DNA of 64,000 nucleotides from Eubacteriales bacterium. Its GTDB lineage: Bacteria; Bacillota; Clostridia; Peptostreptococcales; Anaerovoracaceae. Shown here piece by piece: positions 44,891-53,983 of the stretch. The stretch spans positions 84,471 through 148,470 of the forward strand of contig JAQWBM010000001.1 in the NCBI GenBank assembly GCA_028706405.1, in the 5' to 3' direction. Made by a program: the position numbers and the translations under genes. The notes beneath the pieces are model-generated. The model was not told the DNA's origin. It saw only the letters and a program-made list of their open reading frames with translations, and searched no databases. Positions within the stretch are counted from its first letter, which is position 1. Each line of letters starts with the position of its first letter.

Positions 44891-44923
44891 TTTGAAATAA
44901 AGGACACTAAACCAGTGTCCTTT
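44891..44923 (-). terminator. Terminator of the rpsB-tsf unit
   Basis: On the minus strand AAAGGACAC and GTGTCCTTT form a perfect 9-bp stem (44899-44923) with a 7-base loop, followed by ATTTCAAATT. It lies just after tsf. Confidence 0.75.
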
Positions 44924-44940
44924 ATTATAGCATATTCTGT

Positions 44941-45855
44941 TTAGTTGTTCATCTGTTTTGCAACTTCTTCGGCAAAATTTTCTTCTTTCTTTTCTAATCC
45001 TTCGCCGACTTCGTATCTCAACATATCCTTTACCTTGACAGGTTTTCCTAATTCAGCCGCAAAGCTATCGATATATTGGCAAACGTTAATTTCTCCGTCC
45101 TTTACAAACTTTTGCTCTATCAAACAGGTTTCCTTCAATTCTTTTTTCAGTCTTCCTGCAACCATTTTTTCAACAATATTCTCCGGCTTTCCTTCATTAA
45201 GTGCCTGCTGAACTAATATCTTCTTTTCGCTTTCGATAAATTCAGAGTCAATTGATGATTCATCAATAAACTTTGGATTCATAGAAGCAATCTGCATTGC
45301 AACATCCTTGCCCATTACTGCTATCTCCTCCGCAGAGGCTTCTGTTTCAAACTCGACGATAACGCCAATCTTGCCGTTTCCGTGAGTATAACCGGTGTAG
45401 ACAGTGCCCGGGGTCTCAAATCGCGCGAATCTCCTGATATTCATATTCTCACCGATCTTTGCTATCAAGCTGTTTAAAGCATCCTGAACGGTCCCTTCAT
45501 CCTTATATGTCAAAGCCTTAAAACCTTCCATATCATTTGCTGTAGATGAAAGAGCCAAATCTGCCAAAGATGAAACAAAATCAATAAATTCTTCGTTCTT
45601 TGCTACAAAGTCTGTTTCTGAATTTACTTCAACTGCAGCAGCTTTTTTGCCATCAGCTGAAAACGCAAGTCTGACTAAACCTTGTGAAGCGATTCTTCCA
45701 GATTTTTTTGCAACCTGTGCAAGACCTTTTTCTCTTAGCAGCTCAATCGCCTTTTCAATATTTCCACTTGTTTCAACAAGAGCTTTTTTACAGTCCATCA
45801 TCCCTGCGCCTGTTCTTTCACGCAGTTCTTTTACCATGCCGGCTGTTACACCCAT
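44941..45855 (-). CDS. tsf: Translation elongation factor Ts
   Basis: EF-Ts is the guanine nucleotide exchange factor for EF-Tu. The 304 residues show VKELRERTGAGMMDCKKAL, EKGLAQVAKKSGRIASQGLV, EVNSETDFVAKNEEF and HGNGKIGVIVEFE. The N-terminal UBA-like domain and two core domains are complete. It lies 57 bases after rpsB and is followed by a terminator. Confidence 0.98.
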   Translation of the reverse strand: MGVTAGMVKELRERTGAGMMDCKKALVETSGNIEKAIELLREKGLAQVAKKSGRIASQGLVRLAFSADGKKAAAVEVNSETDFVAKNEEFIDFVSSLADLALSSTANDMEGFKALTYKDEGTVQDALNSLIAKIGENMNIRRFARFETPGTVYTGYTHGNGKIGVIVEFETEASAEEIAVMGKDVAMQIASMNPKFIDESSIDSEFIESEKKILVQQALNEGKPENIVEKMVAGRLKKELKETCLIEQKFVKDGEINVCQYIDSFAAELGKPVKVKDMLRYEVGEGLEKKEENFAEEVAKQMNN

Positions 45856-45912
45856 TTTAGTACATCCTCCTCTGTTTTATTCTACTGATATCATGCTGTG
45901 ATTAAAGCGGGA

Positions 45913-46662
45913 TTATTCAGCAACTGCTTCTTCTGCCACTTCCTCTTCCGCCGCAGCTTCTTCGGCATCATCAAAGCTTTCACCCTGGTTAGCTTCAATT
46001 ATCGCATCAGCCATTTTTCCGGTTATAAGTTTAATTGCTCTGATTGCATCATCATTCGCAGGTATAATATAGTCAACATCATCCGGATCGCAGTTTGTAT
46101 CTACAATACCAACGATCGGAATGCCCAAAATTCTGGCTTCTTTGATCGCAATTCTTTCTTTCTTTGGATCAACAATAAATACTGCAGCCGGCATACCTTT
46201 CATGTCTTTTATGCCGTTCAGGAATTTTTCAAGTCTTTCAAGCTCTGCTTTTAGCTTTATAACCTCTTTTTTTGTTAATGCTTCGAATGTTCCGTCTGTT
46301 TCCATTGACTTTATATCATTAAGTCTCATGATCCGGCTGCTGATAGTCTTATAATTTGTCATCATTCCTCCAAGCCATCTCTCATTTACATAATACATTC
46401 CGCATCTTTTGGCTTCATCATGAATAGCTGCTTGAGCCTGCTTCTTTGTTCCAACGAACAGGACAGGTCTTCCTGTTGCGGCAACTTCCTTCATGAACAT
46501 ATAAGCTTCATCGATTTTTCTGACTGTTTTCTGCAGGTCTATAATATAGATCCCGTTTCTTTCCGTAAAAATATATGGAGCCATTTTAGGGTTCCATCTT
46601 CTTGTTTGGTGTCCGAAATGTACACCTGCTTCCAATAGCTGTTTCATTGAAATTACTGCCAT
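45913..46662 (-). CDS. rpsB: 30S ribosomal protein S2
   Basis: S2 has the family signatures [67 protein letters not shown] and [20 protein letters not shown]. The C-terminus is an acidic tail rich in Glu and Ala. ATG 46662 has AGGAGG upstream; the open frame to 46728 is leader sequence. Total 249 residues. A promoter and structured leader lie upstream. Confidence 0.97.
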   Translation of the reverse strand: MAVISMKQLLEAGVHFGHQTRRWNPKMAPYIFTERNGIYIIDLQKTVRKIDEAYMFMKEVAATGRPVLFVGTKKQAQAAIHDEAKRCGMYYVNERWLGGMMTNYKTISSRIMRLNDIKSMETDGTFEALTKKEVIKLKAELERLEKFLNGIKDMKGMPAAVFIVDPKKERIAIKEARILGIPIVGIVDTNCDPDDVDYIIPANDDAIRAIKLITGKMADAIIEANQGESFDDAEEAAAEEEVAEEAVAE

Positions 46663-46691
46663 TAATCTTTTACCTCCTGGTTTTCTTCCTC

Positions 46692-46791
46692 CACCGTACT
46701 GTCCATAAAAATGACCATTTTCAGGCACCCATTCCTCTGTAGCACGGTGTGTGAATTTAATTTAAAATATGAAATATCTCGATCCGAGATA
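46692..46791 (-). promoter_or_regulatory. Structured rpsB leader
   Basis: In the RNA, CACCGT (46744-46749) pairs with ACGGTG (46692-46697), enclosing an inner AAAATGG/CATTTT hairpin directly upstream of the ribosome binding site. A second perfect hairpin TATCTCG/CGAGATA (46775-46791) begins near the expected transcript start. This could be a binding site for S2 autoregulation; the evidence is structural only. Confidence 0.45.
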
Positions 46792-46802
46792 CATCCTTGA
46801 AT

Positions 46803-46831
46803 AATATACACTATAATGATTGAAAAATCAA
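46803..46831 (-). promoter_or_regulatory. Promoter of rpsB-tsf
   Basis: On the minus strand TTGATT (46826-46831) and TATATT (46803-46808) are 17 bases apart, about 140 bases upstream of rpsB. The rest of the gene-free interval up to the LytTR gene (46832-47024) shows nothing recognisable. Confidence 0.65.
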
Positions 46832-47024
46832 GAAAAAGTTACAGCTCCGTCAATCCGTTGTAGACTCAACATTTAAATTACCCTCCTCGCCAAACTCAAT
46901 CGTTTATATATCCCAAATCCATATGTTTTACAATACTTCTGCAATTTCCGTATCGGGAGGCAATTTTTCGATTCTTTTTGAAATTTTGCATATGCCCCGT
47001 AATATTTTACAATAACAGGAAAAT

Positions 47025-47053
47025 GCTGCCTTAGCTTAGAAAACCTTGGCAGC
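47025..47053 (-). terminator. Candidate terminator of the LytTR gene
   Basis: GCTGCC and GGCAGC form a 6-bp stem with a 17-base loop after the stop codon, followed on the minus strand by ATTTTCC. The T tract is short and the loop large, so this is a modest call. Confidence 0.4.
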
Positions 47054-47061
47054 AGGAAAGT

Positions 47062-47421
47062 TTATTTCATGTTTTGTTCCAAATATTTTTTGTAATAGCT
47101 TCTGGTATACTGATACTTGTTCTTGCCTATCCTAAGAGTTTTTCCGCCGTAAAAATAAAAAACTCCATCTTCCATACTCATTATCTTTTCCAGATTCACT
47201 ATACAGCTTTTATGGCAGCGATAAAAATGACTATTCAAAGAGTTCATCAAATCATTCAGTTTACCATATTTTCTATAAATCCGGTTTTCAGTATAGATAT
47301 TTATTACTCGCAATTCAGTCTCAATATACAGTATGTCTTTCAAATAAACTCTGGTTGTTTCCTTTCTCGTAATAACAGGAATGTAATCCTGTTTCATCTT
47401 CATCTTATCAGTCGGATTCAT
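47062..47421 (-). CDS. LytTR-type DNA-binding regulator without receiver domain
   Basis: The 119-residue protein is almost entirely a LytTR domain: IPVITRKETTRVYLKDILYIE, the basic stretch RIYRKYGKLNDLMNSLNSH, FYRCHKSCIVNLEKI and the final KNKYQYTRSYYKKYLEQ. LytTR proteins bind direct repeats upstream of target promoters. There is no response-regulator receiver or membrane segment, so any signal is unclear. AGGAGG precedes the ATG. It follows the amino-acid transporter by 72 bases and could be co-transcribed with it or have its own promoter. Confidence 0.88.
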   Translation of the reverse strand: MNPTDKMKMKQDYIPVITRKETTRVYLKDILYIETELRVINIYTENRIYRKYGKLNDLMNSLNSHFYRCHKSCIVNLEKIMSMEDGVFYFYGGKTLRIGKNKYQYTRSYYKKYLEQNMK

Positions 47422-47493
47422 TCTTCCACCTCCTCTATATAGTAGGGGAAGAAAATCACAAAAATGTTGCAGATAATTTGAATTTTTTATTTA

Positions 47494-48255
47494 TTACAAC
47501 ACTTTATTCAGAAAAGTTTTGATTCTGGGATGCTCCGGATTCACAAAAATATCGTCCGGTACACCATCAACCACGATTTTTCCATCGTCCATAAAGATAA
47601 TTCTGTCGGAAATTTCCCGGGCAAAGTTCATCTCGTGCGTCACAATGAGCATAGTCATTCGTTCTTCAGCAAGGTTCTTAATTACTTGAAGCACTTCTCC
47701 TATGAGCTCCGGATCCAAGGCTGAAGTCGGTTCGTCAAAAAGCATTATTTCCGGGTCCATTGCCAAAGCTCTTGCTATTGCGACTCTCTGCTTCTGACCT
47801 CCCGAAAGCTGATACGGGTATGAATCCCTTTTATCCTTAAGCCCTACCTTATCCAGAAGGTTTTCTGCAGATTTTACAGCTTCTTTTTTTGATTTTCCTT
47901 TTACCATGATTGGAGCCTCTATAATGTTCCCCAAGACAGATTTATGCGGGAACAAATTAAAGTTCTGAAAGACCATACCTATATTGCTGCATATTTTAAT
48001 AACCTCTTTGTTTCTCTTATATATCGCCTTTCCGGTTGCGTCTGCTTTAGCGATATAATTATTTTCAAAGCTGATGCTTCCTTTGTCTGCTACCTCCAGG
48101 TGGTTGAGACAACGAAGCAAGGTACTCTTCCCAGAACCGGAAGGACCAATTACTGAAATGATCTCCCCTCTTTTAACCGTAAAGTCAATACCCTTTAAGA
48201 CTTTAAGCGTATCAAAGCCTTTATGAAGATTTTCAACTCTAATGATTTCTTCCAT
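47494..48255 (-). CDS. Polar amino-acid ABC transporter ATPase (GlnQ-like)
   Basis: The 253-residue ATPase energises the importer encoded with it. Visible are Walker [19 protein letters not shown], the Q-loop in [18 protein letters not shown], the signature [16 protein letters not shown], Walker [15 protein letters not shown] and the switch His in [10 protein letters not shown]. The length and motifs match the GlnQ/HisP/ArtP group. It follows the permease by 11 bases. Confidence 0.95.
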   Translation of the reverse strand: MEEIIRVENLHKGFDTLKVLKGIDFTVKRGEIISVIGPSGSGKSTLLRCLNHLEVADKGSISFENNYIAKADATGKAIYKRNKEVIKICSNIGMVFQNFNLFPHKSVLGNIIEAPIMVKGKSKKEAVKSAENLLDKVGLKDKRDSYPYQLSGGQKQRVAIARALAMDPEIMLFDEPTSALDPELIGEVLQVIKNLAEERMTMLIVTHEMNFAREISDRIIFMDDGKIVVDGVPDDIFVNPEHPRIKTFLNKVL

Positions 48256-48266
48256 ACAAAACCTCC

Positions 48267-48908
48267 CTACTGGTAATATGCAAAGCGTTTCTCTATATGT
48301 TTGAATATATTGATGATCACAAATGTCATTATCAAATAGAGGATCGCTGCGATAATATATCCTTCTATGCTTGCGTTACGAGATACCATCGACTTTGCAT
48401 TTCTTAAAATTTCTGCCAGTGCAATAACAGAAGCAAGCGCTGTATCCTTTATCAATGTAACGGCTTCATTACCCGTAGGAGGAAGAATTACCTTTATAGC
48501 CTGTGGAATAATTATTCGCCTCATTGTCATTCTGAAATTCATACCAAGAGCTTTGGCTGCTTCATATTGTCCTTTTTCTACAGATTGGATACCGGCCCTG
48601 AATATTTCCGTAAAATATGCGGCATAATTTACGACAAATGTCACATAAGCAGCCATCTCTCTGCTCAGCTCCATTCCTAAATAGGGAAGTCCGAAGTAAA
48701 CAAAAAGTAACTGCAGCAGCAGCGGTGTTCCTCGGAATACCCAGGTATATGCTTCCAAAATCCATCTTAAAGGAGGGATTTTTGTTAATTTTCCCATAGC
48801 GAAAAGCATACCCAGAGGTATTGAAAAGATGATCGTAATAGAATAGATTTTTAACGTAACTACAGCACCTTGTAATATAAATAAAGTAATATTTGCAAGA
48901 TTTTCCAA
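48267..48908 (-). CDS. Polar amino-acid ABC transporter permease
   Basis: This 213-residue inner-membrane protein of the HisM/GlnP type has about five helices. [21 protein letters not shown] opens the permease domain, [22 protein letters not shown] is the characteristic family segment, and [22 protein letters not shown] is the EAA loop that contacts the ATPase. It probably acts as a homodimer. It lies 92 bases after the binding-protein gene, with a terminator-like hairpin between. Confidence 0.94.
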   Translation of the reverse strand: MENLANITLFILQGAVVTLKIYSITIIFSIPLGMLFAMGKLTKIPPLRWILEAYTWVFRGTPLLLQLLFVYFGLPYLGMELSREMAAYVTFVVNYAAYFTEIFRAGIQSVEKGQYEAAKALGMNFRMTMRRIIIPQAIKVILPPTGNEAVTLIKDTALASVIALAEILRNAKSMVSRNASIEGYIIAAILYLIMTFVIINIFKHIEKRFAYYQ

Positions 48909-48937
48909 GTACTAACCGCCTTTCTCGTATAATCCTA

Positions 48938-48969
48938 TAAAGAAATAAAGCCTCTGCCGTAGCAGAAGC
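48938..48969 (-). terminator. Intercistronic terminator between binding protein and permease
   Basis: GCTTCTGC and GCAGAGGC form an 8-bp stem around TACG (48950-48969), followed on the minus strand by TTTATTTCTTT. Partial termination here would make the binding protein more abundant than the membrane components. Confidence 0.7.
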
Positions 48970-49000
48970 CCTATTCTTTTACTTAATCTAACGGAACATG

Positions 49001-49867
49001 TTATTCGAAATCTGCAGCTGTAAGTTTATCGACATCGCGAATAACTATGTTTTCTTTAAACCATTCGATCGATAGATCTTCAATGCTTCCGTCTTCATAT
49101 AATTCGTCAAGAGCTTTATCAATCGCTTCTCTCAAAGCCACTGCACCTTTAGCACAGCCAATACCATAATACTCGTCTGTCAAACTTACGTCAAGCACTC
49201 TGTAATCATCAGGATTTTTTGACATAGTATATCCAATCAGGATTTTATCGATTGCAACAGCATCAAGCCTGGATGTTCCTAAATCCATCAAAGCTATAAG
49301 GTAATCATCATATTCGGGTATATCCGCAACAGTGTCAGCCAATTCAGGGTCTGCTTTTAAAGCTGCCAATCCTGAGCTTTCCGCTTGCGCTCCTACGACC
49401 TTACCTTCAAGATCGGCCTTTGTCTGATATGTAGAATCCTTAGCAACTACCAGTACTTGTTCATTGTTCAGGTACGGTTTTGTAAACTCAACCTGTTCGT
49501 TACGATCTGCTGTGATCGTATAACCATTCCAGATAACATCGACATTTCCACTATTCAGTTCCATTTCTTTCGCTGCCCATTCGATAGGCTGAATTACAGC
49601 TTCTACACCCAGCTTTTCAGCTACTAATTTTGACAGCTCCACGTCAAAGCCTGTAAGTTCTCCGTCATCACCCACAAAGCCCATTGGCGGAAATTGATCG
49701 TCAATGCCGACAATTATTGTTCCCTTATCTTGAATATCGGTCAGGGAAGTATCGACATCAGCGGGCGGCGTTTCATCATCGGCGGGTTCTGTCCCGCAAC
49801 CGACCGCAAAAATACTCATAATTAATACAAGTACCAGAAACATACTCACTTTTTTAAACATTTTCAA
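49001..49867 (-). CDS. Polar amino-acid ABC transporter substrate-binding lipoprotein
   Basis: The 288-residue lipoprotein has a signal peptide ending in the lipobox AVGC (Cys at about 24), then an acidic linker and a family-3 solute-binding domain: GTIIVGIDDQFPPMGFVGDDGELTGFDVELSKLVA, WNGYTITADRNEQVEFTKPY, GAQAESSG and YYGIGCAKG. The ligand is a polar amino acid of unknown identity. It is the first gene of the operon, with a consensus promoter upstream and GGAGG before the ATG. Confidence 0.94.
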   Translation of the reverse strand: MKMFKKVSMFLVLVLIMSIFAVGCGTEPADDETPPADVDTSLTDIQDKGTIIVGIDDQFPPMGFVGDDGELTGFDVELSKLVAEKLGVEAVIQPIEWAAKEMELNSGNVDVIWNGYTITADRNEQVEFTKPYLNNEQVLVVAKDSTYQTKADLEGKVVGAQAESSGLAALKADPELADTVADIPEYDDYLIALMDLGTSRLDAVAIDKILIGYTMSKNPDDYRVLDVSLTDEYYGIGCAKGAVALREAIDKALDELYEDGSIEDLSIEWFKENIVIRDVDKLTAADFE

Positions 49868-49901
49868 ACTCCTCCATTTCCTATACGCAACTTATGTAAT
49901 A

Positions 49902-49930
49902 ATTATACTTTACTCTGCTAAATTTGTAAA
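49902..49930 (-). promoter_or_regulatory. Promoter of the amino-acid transporter operon
   Basis: On the minus strand TTTACA (49925-49930) and a perfect TATAAT (49902-49907) are 17 bases apart, 35 bases before the binding-protein start codon. Confidence 0.85.
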
Positions 49931-49980
49931 TCATTAAATTGAAAAAGGAGGGTAGGCGAAAGACTGTGAACAGCGGCTGA

Positions 49981-50030
49981 ATTGAAAATGCACCTCTGAA
50001 AACCGGCTTTGTCCGTTCTTCGAGATGCAT
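49981..50030 (-). terminator. Terminator of the yicC-gmk-rpoZ unit
   Basis: ATGCATCTC and GAGGTGCAT form the outer stem (arms 49988-49996 and 50022-50030) with an imperfect inner extension, followed on the minus strand by TTTCAAT. It lies 40 bases after rpoZ. Confidence 0.65.
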
Positions 50031-50070
50031 CTTTATCTAACTTTATTCGCTCTTCAACATGCAATTTTTT

Positions 50071-50265
50071 CTAGCTCTCTCTTTTGTAAGTAATAAGATC
50101 CTCAGCAATTTCATTCACTGCTATAGATACGGGCTTATCAATATCTACCTCTGTAAGCTTCGGCTTTCCATCGATAATATCTCTTGCCCTCTTTGCGGCC
50201 AGTATTACAAGTGTGTACCTGCTGTCAGCTTTTTGTCTTATTACATTAATTGACGGGTATAGCAT
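50071..50265 (-). CDS. rpoZ: RNA polymerase omega subunit
   Basis: Omega assists folding of beta-prime and ppGpp-related regulation. The 64 residues begin MLYPSINVIRQKADSRYTLV and contain LAAKRARDIIDG and KPVSIAVNEIAEDLI, the family core. The start overlaps the gmk stop by one base (TAATG). The gmk-rpoZ pairing is conserved. Confidence 0.93.
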   Translation of the reverse strand: MLYPSINVIRQKADSRYTLVILAAKRARDIIDGKPKLTEVDIDKPVSIAVNEIAEDLITYKRES

Positions 50266-50873
50266 TAAATCTCCTCCTTATACTTTTCTATCAATTCATA
50301 AATGTCTTCCGAGACCCGGGAATGTTCAGCCTTGATGATCGCCGCCAACCTATTGACCGCTTCATCGATCTCGCCATTTACAACACAATAATCATACTTA
50401 TCGATATATGATACTTCTTTTAATGTTTCTCCCAGTCTTAAATTAATATCGTGTTCTGTTTCTGATCCTCTTCCGGTGATTCGTTTCCTCAGCTCCGCCA
50501 TCGAAGGAGGCAGTATAAAAATGAATATACCCTGAGGATAGGATGCTTTTATTTGCAGTGCCCCTTGAATATCTATCTCAAGAACCACATCACGGCCGTT
50601 GTTAAGCTTCTGTGTGACCATTTCTCTCGGTGTTCCGTAGTAATTACCGTAAACCTGTGCGTATTCGAGAAAACCGTCATTCTTAATCGTCTTGAGGAAT
50701 TTTTCCTCTGAAACAAAGAAGTAGTTTTCCCCATCAATTTCTTGGGGTCTTGGTTTTCTGGTCGTAATTGAAACAGACAGGTCGATATCCATTTTTTGTA
50801 ACAATCTTCTGCAAATCGTCCCCTTTCCTGCTCCTGACGGACCGGAAACAATGAATAATAGACCTTTTGGCAT
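50265..50873 (-). CDS. gmk: Guanylate kinase
   Basis: Gmk phosphorylates GMP to GDP. The P-loop is SGPSGAGKGT, followed by SITTRKPRPQEIDGENYFFV, DVVLEIDIQGALQIK, IFILPPS and RITGRGSETEHDI. ATG 50873 (MPKGLLF) with AAAGGA upstream is preferred to GTG 50888, giving 202 residues. It lies between yicC and rpoZ; the remA gene often found here is absent. Confidence 0.96.
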   Translation of the reverse strand: MPKGLLFIVSGPSGAGKGTICRRLLQKMDIDLSVSITTRKPRPQEIDGENYFFVSEEKFLKTIKNDGFLEYAQVYGNYYGTPREMVTQKLNNGRDVVLEIDIQGALQIKASYPQGIFIFILPPSMAELRKRITGRGSETEHDINLRLGETLKEVSYIDKYDYCVVNGEIDEAVNRLAAIIKAEHSRVSEDIYELIEKYKEEI

Positions 50874-50973
50874 GTTCTTTCCTTTCACTTCTTCATCGTG
50901 TAAAACTCATTTTTATCATGTAAATACATACGATACAACATAAAGTCAAATTTTACAATAGTGTTTTGCATAA

Positions 50974-51858
50974 TTATTCAATATTCTGTACCTGCTCTCT
51001 GATCTTTTCGATTTCGCTTTTTATCTCTAACACTTTGTTTGTAATATTAATATCATTTGCCTTTGAGCCAATGGTATTTGCTTCACGGTTCATTTCCTGG
51101 ACAAGAAAATCCAGCTTTTTGCCATCAGGCTGATTACTTTTTGAAATGATGTTGTTTAATTGTATGATATGACTGTCAAGGCGGACCAGCTCCTCCGTAA
51201 TGCTGCATTTGTCTGCGAAGATAGCCGCTTCTAAGAGAATTCTGTCCTCCGGGATGATTACATTGTTTCCAATCAATTCTTTGATTCTTTCTTTCAGTTT
51301 TTCCGCATAAGCTTTTGTTATTTCAGGAGATCTCTTTTTAATTTCCTTCATACAGCTTCGAATATAATCTCCTCTTTTGATAATATCCTCCGCTAACTTG
51401 GCACCCTCCTGAATCCTCATTTCGTTCAGCTTCTCAGCTGCTTCCAGCACAGGTATTTTTAAGCTATTATAAATTGCCTCCTCGTCATCCAGATCAGGAA
51501 TAGTTTTCAAAACATCGGGAAGCGTTGCTAAAAATTGAAGAGTAATGTCACCGCAGAGATTAAAATTATTTTGTAATTCCTTCAGATTATCATAATATTG
51601 CTTGGCTGCCATTGTATTCAACCTTACATTGGTATCGTCCTCTGTTATATTCTCAACCATAATAGACACGTCAATTTTTCCTCGTCTTGCAATATCCTTT
51701 ACGGAACTCTTTAAGCGGTCCTCGGCAAAAGAATACCGTCTCGGCATTTTAAACACGATATCACTGTATCTATGGTTAACTGACTTTATTTCTACAATTA
51801 TGCTCCGTTTCCCGTCTGTGTATTGGCTTCTGCCGAAGCCGGTCATGCTTTTTATCAT
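50974..51858 (-). CDS. YicC/YloC family endoribonuclease
   Basis: The 294-residue YicC family protein has the N-terminal IKSMTGFGRSQY and EIKSVNHRYSDIVFKMPR. The C-terminal DUF1732 stretch is KKLDFLVQEMNREANTIGSKANDINI. Members are manganese-dependent endoribonucleases or RNase adaptors in known cases. The ATG at 51858 has AAGGAG upstream. It leads the yicC-gmk-rpoZ operon and is divergent from RqcH, as in Bacillus. Confidence 0.93.
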   Translation of the reverse strand: MIKSMTGFGRSQYTDGKRSIIVEIKSVNHRYSDIVFKMPRRYSFAEDRLKSSVKDIARRGKIDVSIMVENITEDDTNVRLNTMAAKQYYDNLKELQNNFNLCGDITLQFLATLPDVLKTIPDLDDEEAIYNSLKIPVLEAAEKLNEMRIQEGAKLAEDIIKRGDYIRSCMKEIKKRSPEITKAYAEKLKERIKELIGNNVIIPEDRILLEAAIFADKCSITEELVRLDSHIIQLNNIISKSNQPDGKKLDFLVQEMNREANTIGSKANDINITNKVLEIKSEIEKIREQVQNIE

Positions 51859-51880
51859 AAAAAGTACTCCTTGCCTTATC

Positions 51881-51908
51881 TTGTTATTTTTTATACATGT
51901 GATATTAT
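51881..51908 (+). promoter_or_regulatory. Candidate promoter of the NFACT/RqcH gene
   Basis: TTGTTA (51881-51886) and TATTAT (51903-51908) are 16 bases apart, 34 bases upstream of the start codon. It overlaps the divergent yicC promoter region. Confidence 0.4.
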
Positions 51909-51914
51909 TATACT

Positions 51915-51943
51915 ATTATACATTAAAAAAGGAGACCTCACAA
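51915..51943 (-). promoter_or_regulatory. Promoter of yicC-gmk-rpoZ
   Basis: On the minus strand TTGTGA (51938-51943) and a perfect TATAAT (51915-51920) are 17 bases apart. The -35 overlaps the ribosome binding region and start of the divergent RqcH gene. Confidence 0.7.
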
Positions 51944-53709
51944 TGAGTTTTGACGGTATGGTCGTTGGAGCAGTAGTTCATCAACTTAATAGAACATTGA
52001 TCGGCGGTAAGATCGAAAAAATATATCAGCCGGAGCCTGATGAAATAATCTTAAATATTCGTTCCGCCAGGGAAAATCAAAGATTATATATCTCTGCCAA
52101 CAGCAGCCATGCCCGAATTCATCTGATCAGTGAAACATCATCAAATCCCTTGAATCCTTTTGGCTTCTGCATGTTACTACGCAAGCATATACAAGGTGGC
52201 CGCATTTCCGAAATCATCCAAAAGGACTCAGAAAGAATTGCTGAGATCTCAATAGATACGATCAATGAATTAGGTTTTTCCATCAACAAAAAGTTAATAG
52301 TGGAAATCATGGGAAAGCACAGCAACATAATTCTGACAGATATTGCTTCCAACAAAATAATAGACAGTATCAAGCGAATCTCCATCGATGTCAACCGTTT
52401 CCGTCAACTGCTGCCCGGGCATCAATATGTCTACCCCCCCTCCCAGGGGAAGGTCCCATATTACGGAATCACAGAGCCCCAAATAGAATCCTTTATTGAA
52501 AACAGTACCGGAAACATTCCAAAATCCTTGCTTTCCAATATCCAGGGAATCAGCCCTGTAATTGCTGAAGAAATCATATATCGCGTCAATCTTCTTAAAC
52601 AAGATAGATATGATTCTGATATTAATTCTGTTTTATTTGACCCGGGTACCATACATACCATATCTCCGGCCGCTGTCACCCATGTTTTGAATGACATGGT
52701 CAGCAAGATTGATGATGATTCTCCGACTCCGAGAGTATATCTTTCGGAGGACGGAACACCCTTTGATTTTCATCTTTTCCCGCTTATTATTATATCCGGA
52801 TACTATCGTGAAATTGTTTTTAATGATATCAGTAACGCAATATCTTTTTATTATTCAAATAAAAGCGCTTCTAACCGGGTGAAGCAAAAGTCTGCTGATT
52901 TGGTAAAAACAACAGTAAACAGCCTGGATAAGCTATATCTAAAGAAGCAAAGGCTGTCTGAGGACTTACTGAAAGCAAAAGAATCTGATATCTACCGCCT
53001 TTACGGTGAATTGCTGACTGCAAACCTCTACCAAATCAAGCATGGGTTTTCCGAGGTTGAACTATTTAATTATTATAGCAATGAGGACATTACCATACCC
53101 CTTGATGCGCGCTGTACACCAATCCAGAATTCTCAAAGATATTATAAAAAATACAATAAATCAAAAACAGCTATAATAGAAAAAAACAGACAGTTAGAAG
53201 AAACAAACAATGATGCTGCTTATCTGGAATCTGTATTAGATTACATTGAAAAGGCGGAAACCATCGAGGAAATAGAAGCGCTGCGTTTGGAACTGATAGA
53301 AAGCGGATATCTCAGAAAAAGGAAAAACAACTTTAAATCCTCCCGCAACAAACCTGCACCGCATGAATATACCACCAGTGACGGCTTTAGGGTTCTTGTA
53401 GGAAGAAATAACAAGGAAAATGACATACTTACTTTTAAAACAGCTTCCGGAAAGGATATATGGTTTCATACAAAAGATATCCCCGGATCGCATGTAATTC
53501 TGTTTACAGAAGGAAAGAGCATAACTGAAACTGCAATTTTCGAAGCTGCAGCTCTTGCTGCCTATCACAGTAAAGGTCGTGAATCCGAAAATGTGCCGGT
53601 AGACTATACACAGGTCCGGCATGTTAAGAAGCCAAACGGTGCCAAACCGGGAATGGTAATCTTCATTAACAATAAAACTATTTATGTCAACCCTAGAAGC
53701 TCCGTATGA
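51943..53709 (+). CDS. rqcH: NFACT family ribosome quality-control factor RqcH
   Basis: RqcH (formerly FbpA/YloA) binds split 50S subunits and adds alanine tails to stalled peptides. The 588 residues have NFACT-N (MVVGAVVHQLNRTLIGGKIEKI, IYQPEPDEIIL), a middle helix-hairpin and coiled-coil region (about 260-440) and the C-terminal NFACT-R domain (GFRVLVGRNNKENDILTFKTA, DIWFHTKDIPGSHVIL, DYTQVRHVKKPNGAKPGMVIF). The frame is open from 51823, but ATG 51943 with AAGGAG upstream matches homologs. It is one of three plus-strand genes, divergent from yicC. Confidence 0.95.
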   Translation: MSFDGMVVGAVVHQLNRTLIGGKIEKIYQPEPDEIILNIRSARENQRLYISANSSHARIHLISETSSNPLNPFGFCMLLRKHIQGGRISEIIQKDSERIAEISIDTINELGFSINKKLIVEIMGKHSNIILTDIASNKIIDSIKRISIDVNRFRQLLPGHQYVYPPSQGKVPYYGITEPQIESFIENSTGNIPKSLLSNIQGISPVIAEEIIYRVNLLKQDRYDSDINSVLFDPGTIHTISPAAVTHVLNDMVSKIDDDSPTPRVYLSEDGTPFDFHLFPLIIISGYYREIVFNDISNAISFYYSNKSASNRVKQKSADLVKTTVNSLDKLYLKKQRLSEDLLKAKESDIYRLYGELLTANLYQIKHGFSEVELFNYYSNEDITIPLDARCTPIQNSQRYYKKYNKSKTAIIEKNRQLEETNNDAAYLESVLDYIEKAETIEEIEALRLELIESGYLRKRKNNFKSSRNKPAPHEYTTSDGFRVLVGRNNKENDILTFKTASGKDIWFHTKDIPGSHVILFTEGKSITETAIFEAAALAAYHSKGRESENVPVDYTQVRHVKKPNGAKPGMVIFINNKTIYVNPRSSV

Positions 53710-53850
53710 GCATATAAAATGCTGAGACTCTTTTCTGCCTTTCATCGTATAGTAAAGAATAAAAATCGTATTGTTTATTTTATGTTTATCGCAACTTATC
53801 CCATATTATTACATTTAATACACTAATTATTACATTTCGATATTTTTTTC

Positions 53851-53879
53851 TTGCCAATTGTCGCATTTTAGCTTAGAAT
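53851..53879 (+). promoter_or_regulatory. Promoter of the small zinc-ribbon gene
   Basis: TTGCCA (53851-53856) and TAGAAT (53874-53879) are 17 bases apart. A leader of about 100 bases follows, containing an 8-bp hairpin TTCTCCTG/CAGGGGAA near the ribosome binding site. The preceding stretch 53710-53850 is AT-rich with nothing recognisable. Confidence 0.6.
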
Positions 53880-53983
53880 AAAAATGCTCCTACTTACCAC
53901 AGCCGTTTTACTGTTGGAGGCTTGAAAGAAATTCTCCTGCCATTGATTACAGGGGAAAATACGATTCAAAGGAAGTGATACAT

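Noticed and set aside
49940..49980. CTGTGAACAG-like sequence compared with the 93-bp repeats.
   Set aside because: Only about ten bases are similar; it is not a third repeat copy.
53236..53745. 169-residue minus-strand open frame opposite rqcH.
   Set aside because: It is the antisense of the conserved NFACT-R domain and has no start signals or homology features.
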